A DNA stretch of 64,000 bases from Kerstersia gyiorum (GTDB lineage: Bacteria > Pseudomonadota > Gammaproteobacteria > Burkholderiales > Burkholderiaceae_B): positions 992,001-1,056,000 of the forward strand of contig NZ_SGWZ01000001.1 in assembly GCF_004216755.1 (NCBI RefSeq), read 5' to 3'. The notes below the pieces were generated by a model that saw only the letters and a list, made by a program, of their open reading frames with translations, made no database searches and was not told the DNA's origin. Of the stretch, positions 63,599-64,000 are shown in pieces. The position numbers were made by a program, and so were the translations under genes. Numbering within the stretch: position 1 is the stretch's first letter; every line of letters begins with the position of its first letter.

Positions 63599-64000
63599 TT
63601 GAACGATTGCGCGGGTCTTGCCGGTAATAGCGGCTCAGCTGCTCGTACCAGGCCGGCATGGCCTGCGCCAGACGCAGGGGGTCGACGAAAAAGACCTCCG
63701 AACTGACCGCGAAGAATTCTGCTTCGTCGGTTGCCGCATAAGGGTCCAGCAGCAGGTCCTCGTACCAGGGGTCTGCCTCCGGGCTGTCAGGATCGACATC
63801 CGGCGGCAGCGTTGCTTCAATATCTTCGAGTTGGCAGCGCAGGGTTTCCAGGGCTTCATCCAGAATCTGCCGCCAGCGGCGCGGCGCGAGTCCTGCATGC
63901 CCCTCGAGCAGCGGCGTGCCATCGGCATCGCCGGCATAGAGGTCGAGCTTGTGCGCGAACTCATGGATCACCACATTGAAACCCGGGCTGCCCGGGTCGA
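63579..64000 (-). CDS. MtfA-like zinc-dependent peptidase (C-terminal part)
   Basis: C-terminal 140 residues of an M90-family metallopeptidase; the N-terminus lies beyond the right edge. The zinc motif HEFAHKLD follows PGFNVVI, then GLAPRRWRQILDEALETL, DPYAATDEAEFFAVSSEVFFVDP with the third zinc ligand (E) and PAWYEQLSRYYRQDP at the end. E. coli MtfA binds the repressor Mlc and affects glucose PTS control; in bacteria without that PTS its target is unknown. Confidence 0.88.
   Translation of the reverse strand, partial: DPGSPGFNVVIHEFAHKLDLYAGDADGTPLLEGHAGLAPRRWRQILDEALETLRCQLEDIEATLPPDVDPDSPEADPWYEDLLLDPYAATDEAEFFAVSSEVFFVDPLRLAQAMPAWYEQLSRYYRQDPRNRSITAAQP

Overview
The window looks like ordinary chromosome of a GC-rich betaproteobacterium of the order Burkholderiales, most likely family Alcaligenaceae (the Bordetella/Achromobacter/Kerstersia group). 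The grounds are a 14-gene nuoA-N operon with separate nuoC and nuoD, a Burkholderiales-type porin, an OmpR/EnvZ pair resembling Bordetella RisA/RisS, a parvulin resembling Bordetella Par27 next to bolA, yciB and msrB, and the smc-zipA-ligA order. The genus cannot be fixed by eye. I see no rRNA, tRNA, insertion sequence, prophage or CRISPR array.

Layout. 1-5111: end of a peptide ABC transporter (permease and binding protein), a PACE-type efflux protein, an N-acetyltransferase and a solitary GH32 beta-fructosidase. 5229-7937: an unusually long PLP-dependent Orn/Lys/Arg decarboxylase. 8353-13005: a four-gene operon of binding protein, fused permease, ATPase and histidine phosphatase, which suggests uptake and dephosphorylation of an organophosphate. 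13259-14448: a highly expressed porin with a strong terminator. 14661-29354: complete respiratory complex I operon and its terminator. 29388-30630: two tandem RcnB-like periplasmic proteins. 30897-33138: an SDR oxidoreductase, a GNAT protein and serB. 33310-38006: mfd, divergent from ispD-ispF. 38049-40811: peroxiredoxin and the OmpR/EnvZ-type two-component system. 41039-43248: a tsaB-rimI gene fusion followed by a family 4 uracil-DNA glycosylase. 43320-44660: lplT. 45008-51903: smc-zipA-ligA. 52095-54188: lemA and two TPM-domain genes. 54325-56376: msrB-yciB-bolA-parvulin operon (minus strand). 56454-58470: bioMNY biotin uptake. 58497-61896: fdxA, fpr, rsxB, nth and an orphan LivF-like ATPase (minus strand). 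62034-64000: pncB, a RidA protein and the end of an MtfA-like peptidase.

The core is housekeeping: respiration (nuo), genome maintenance (mfd, smc, ligA, nth, UDG), isoprenoid precursor synthesis (ispDF), envelope (porin, lplT, parvulin) and cofactor supply (bioMNY, pncB). Genes are tightly packed, with many 4-base stop/start overlaps implying translational coupling. I found no convincing wholly new system. The points most worth a second look are the transporter-phosphatase operon, the TsaB-RimI fusion, the LivF-like ATPase whose Walker A lysine is arginine, the tandem RcnB-like genes beside a His-rich NuoL, the rsxB-nth remnant with fdxA/fpr, and several uncharacterised palindromes upstream of fdxA, pncB and ompR.
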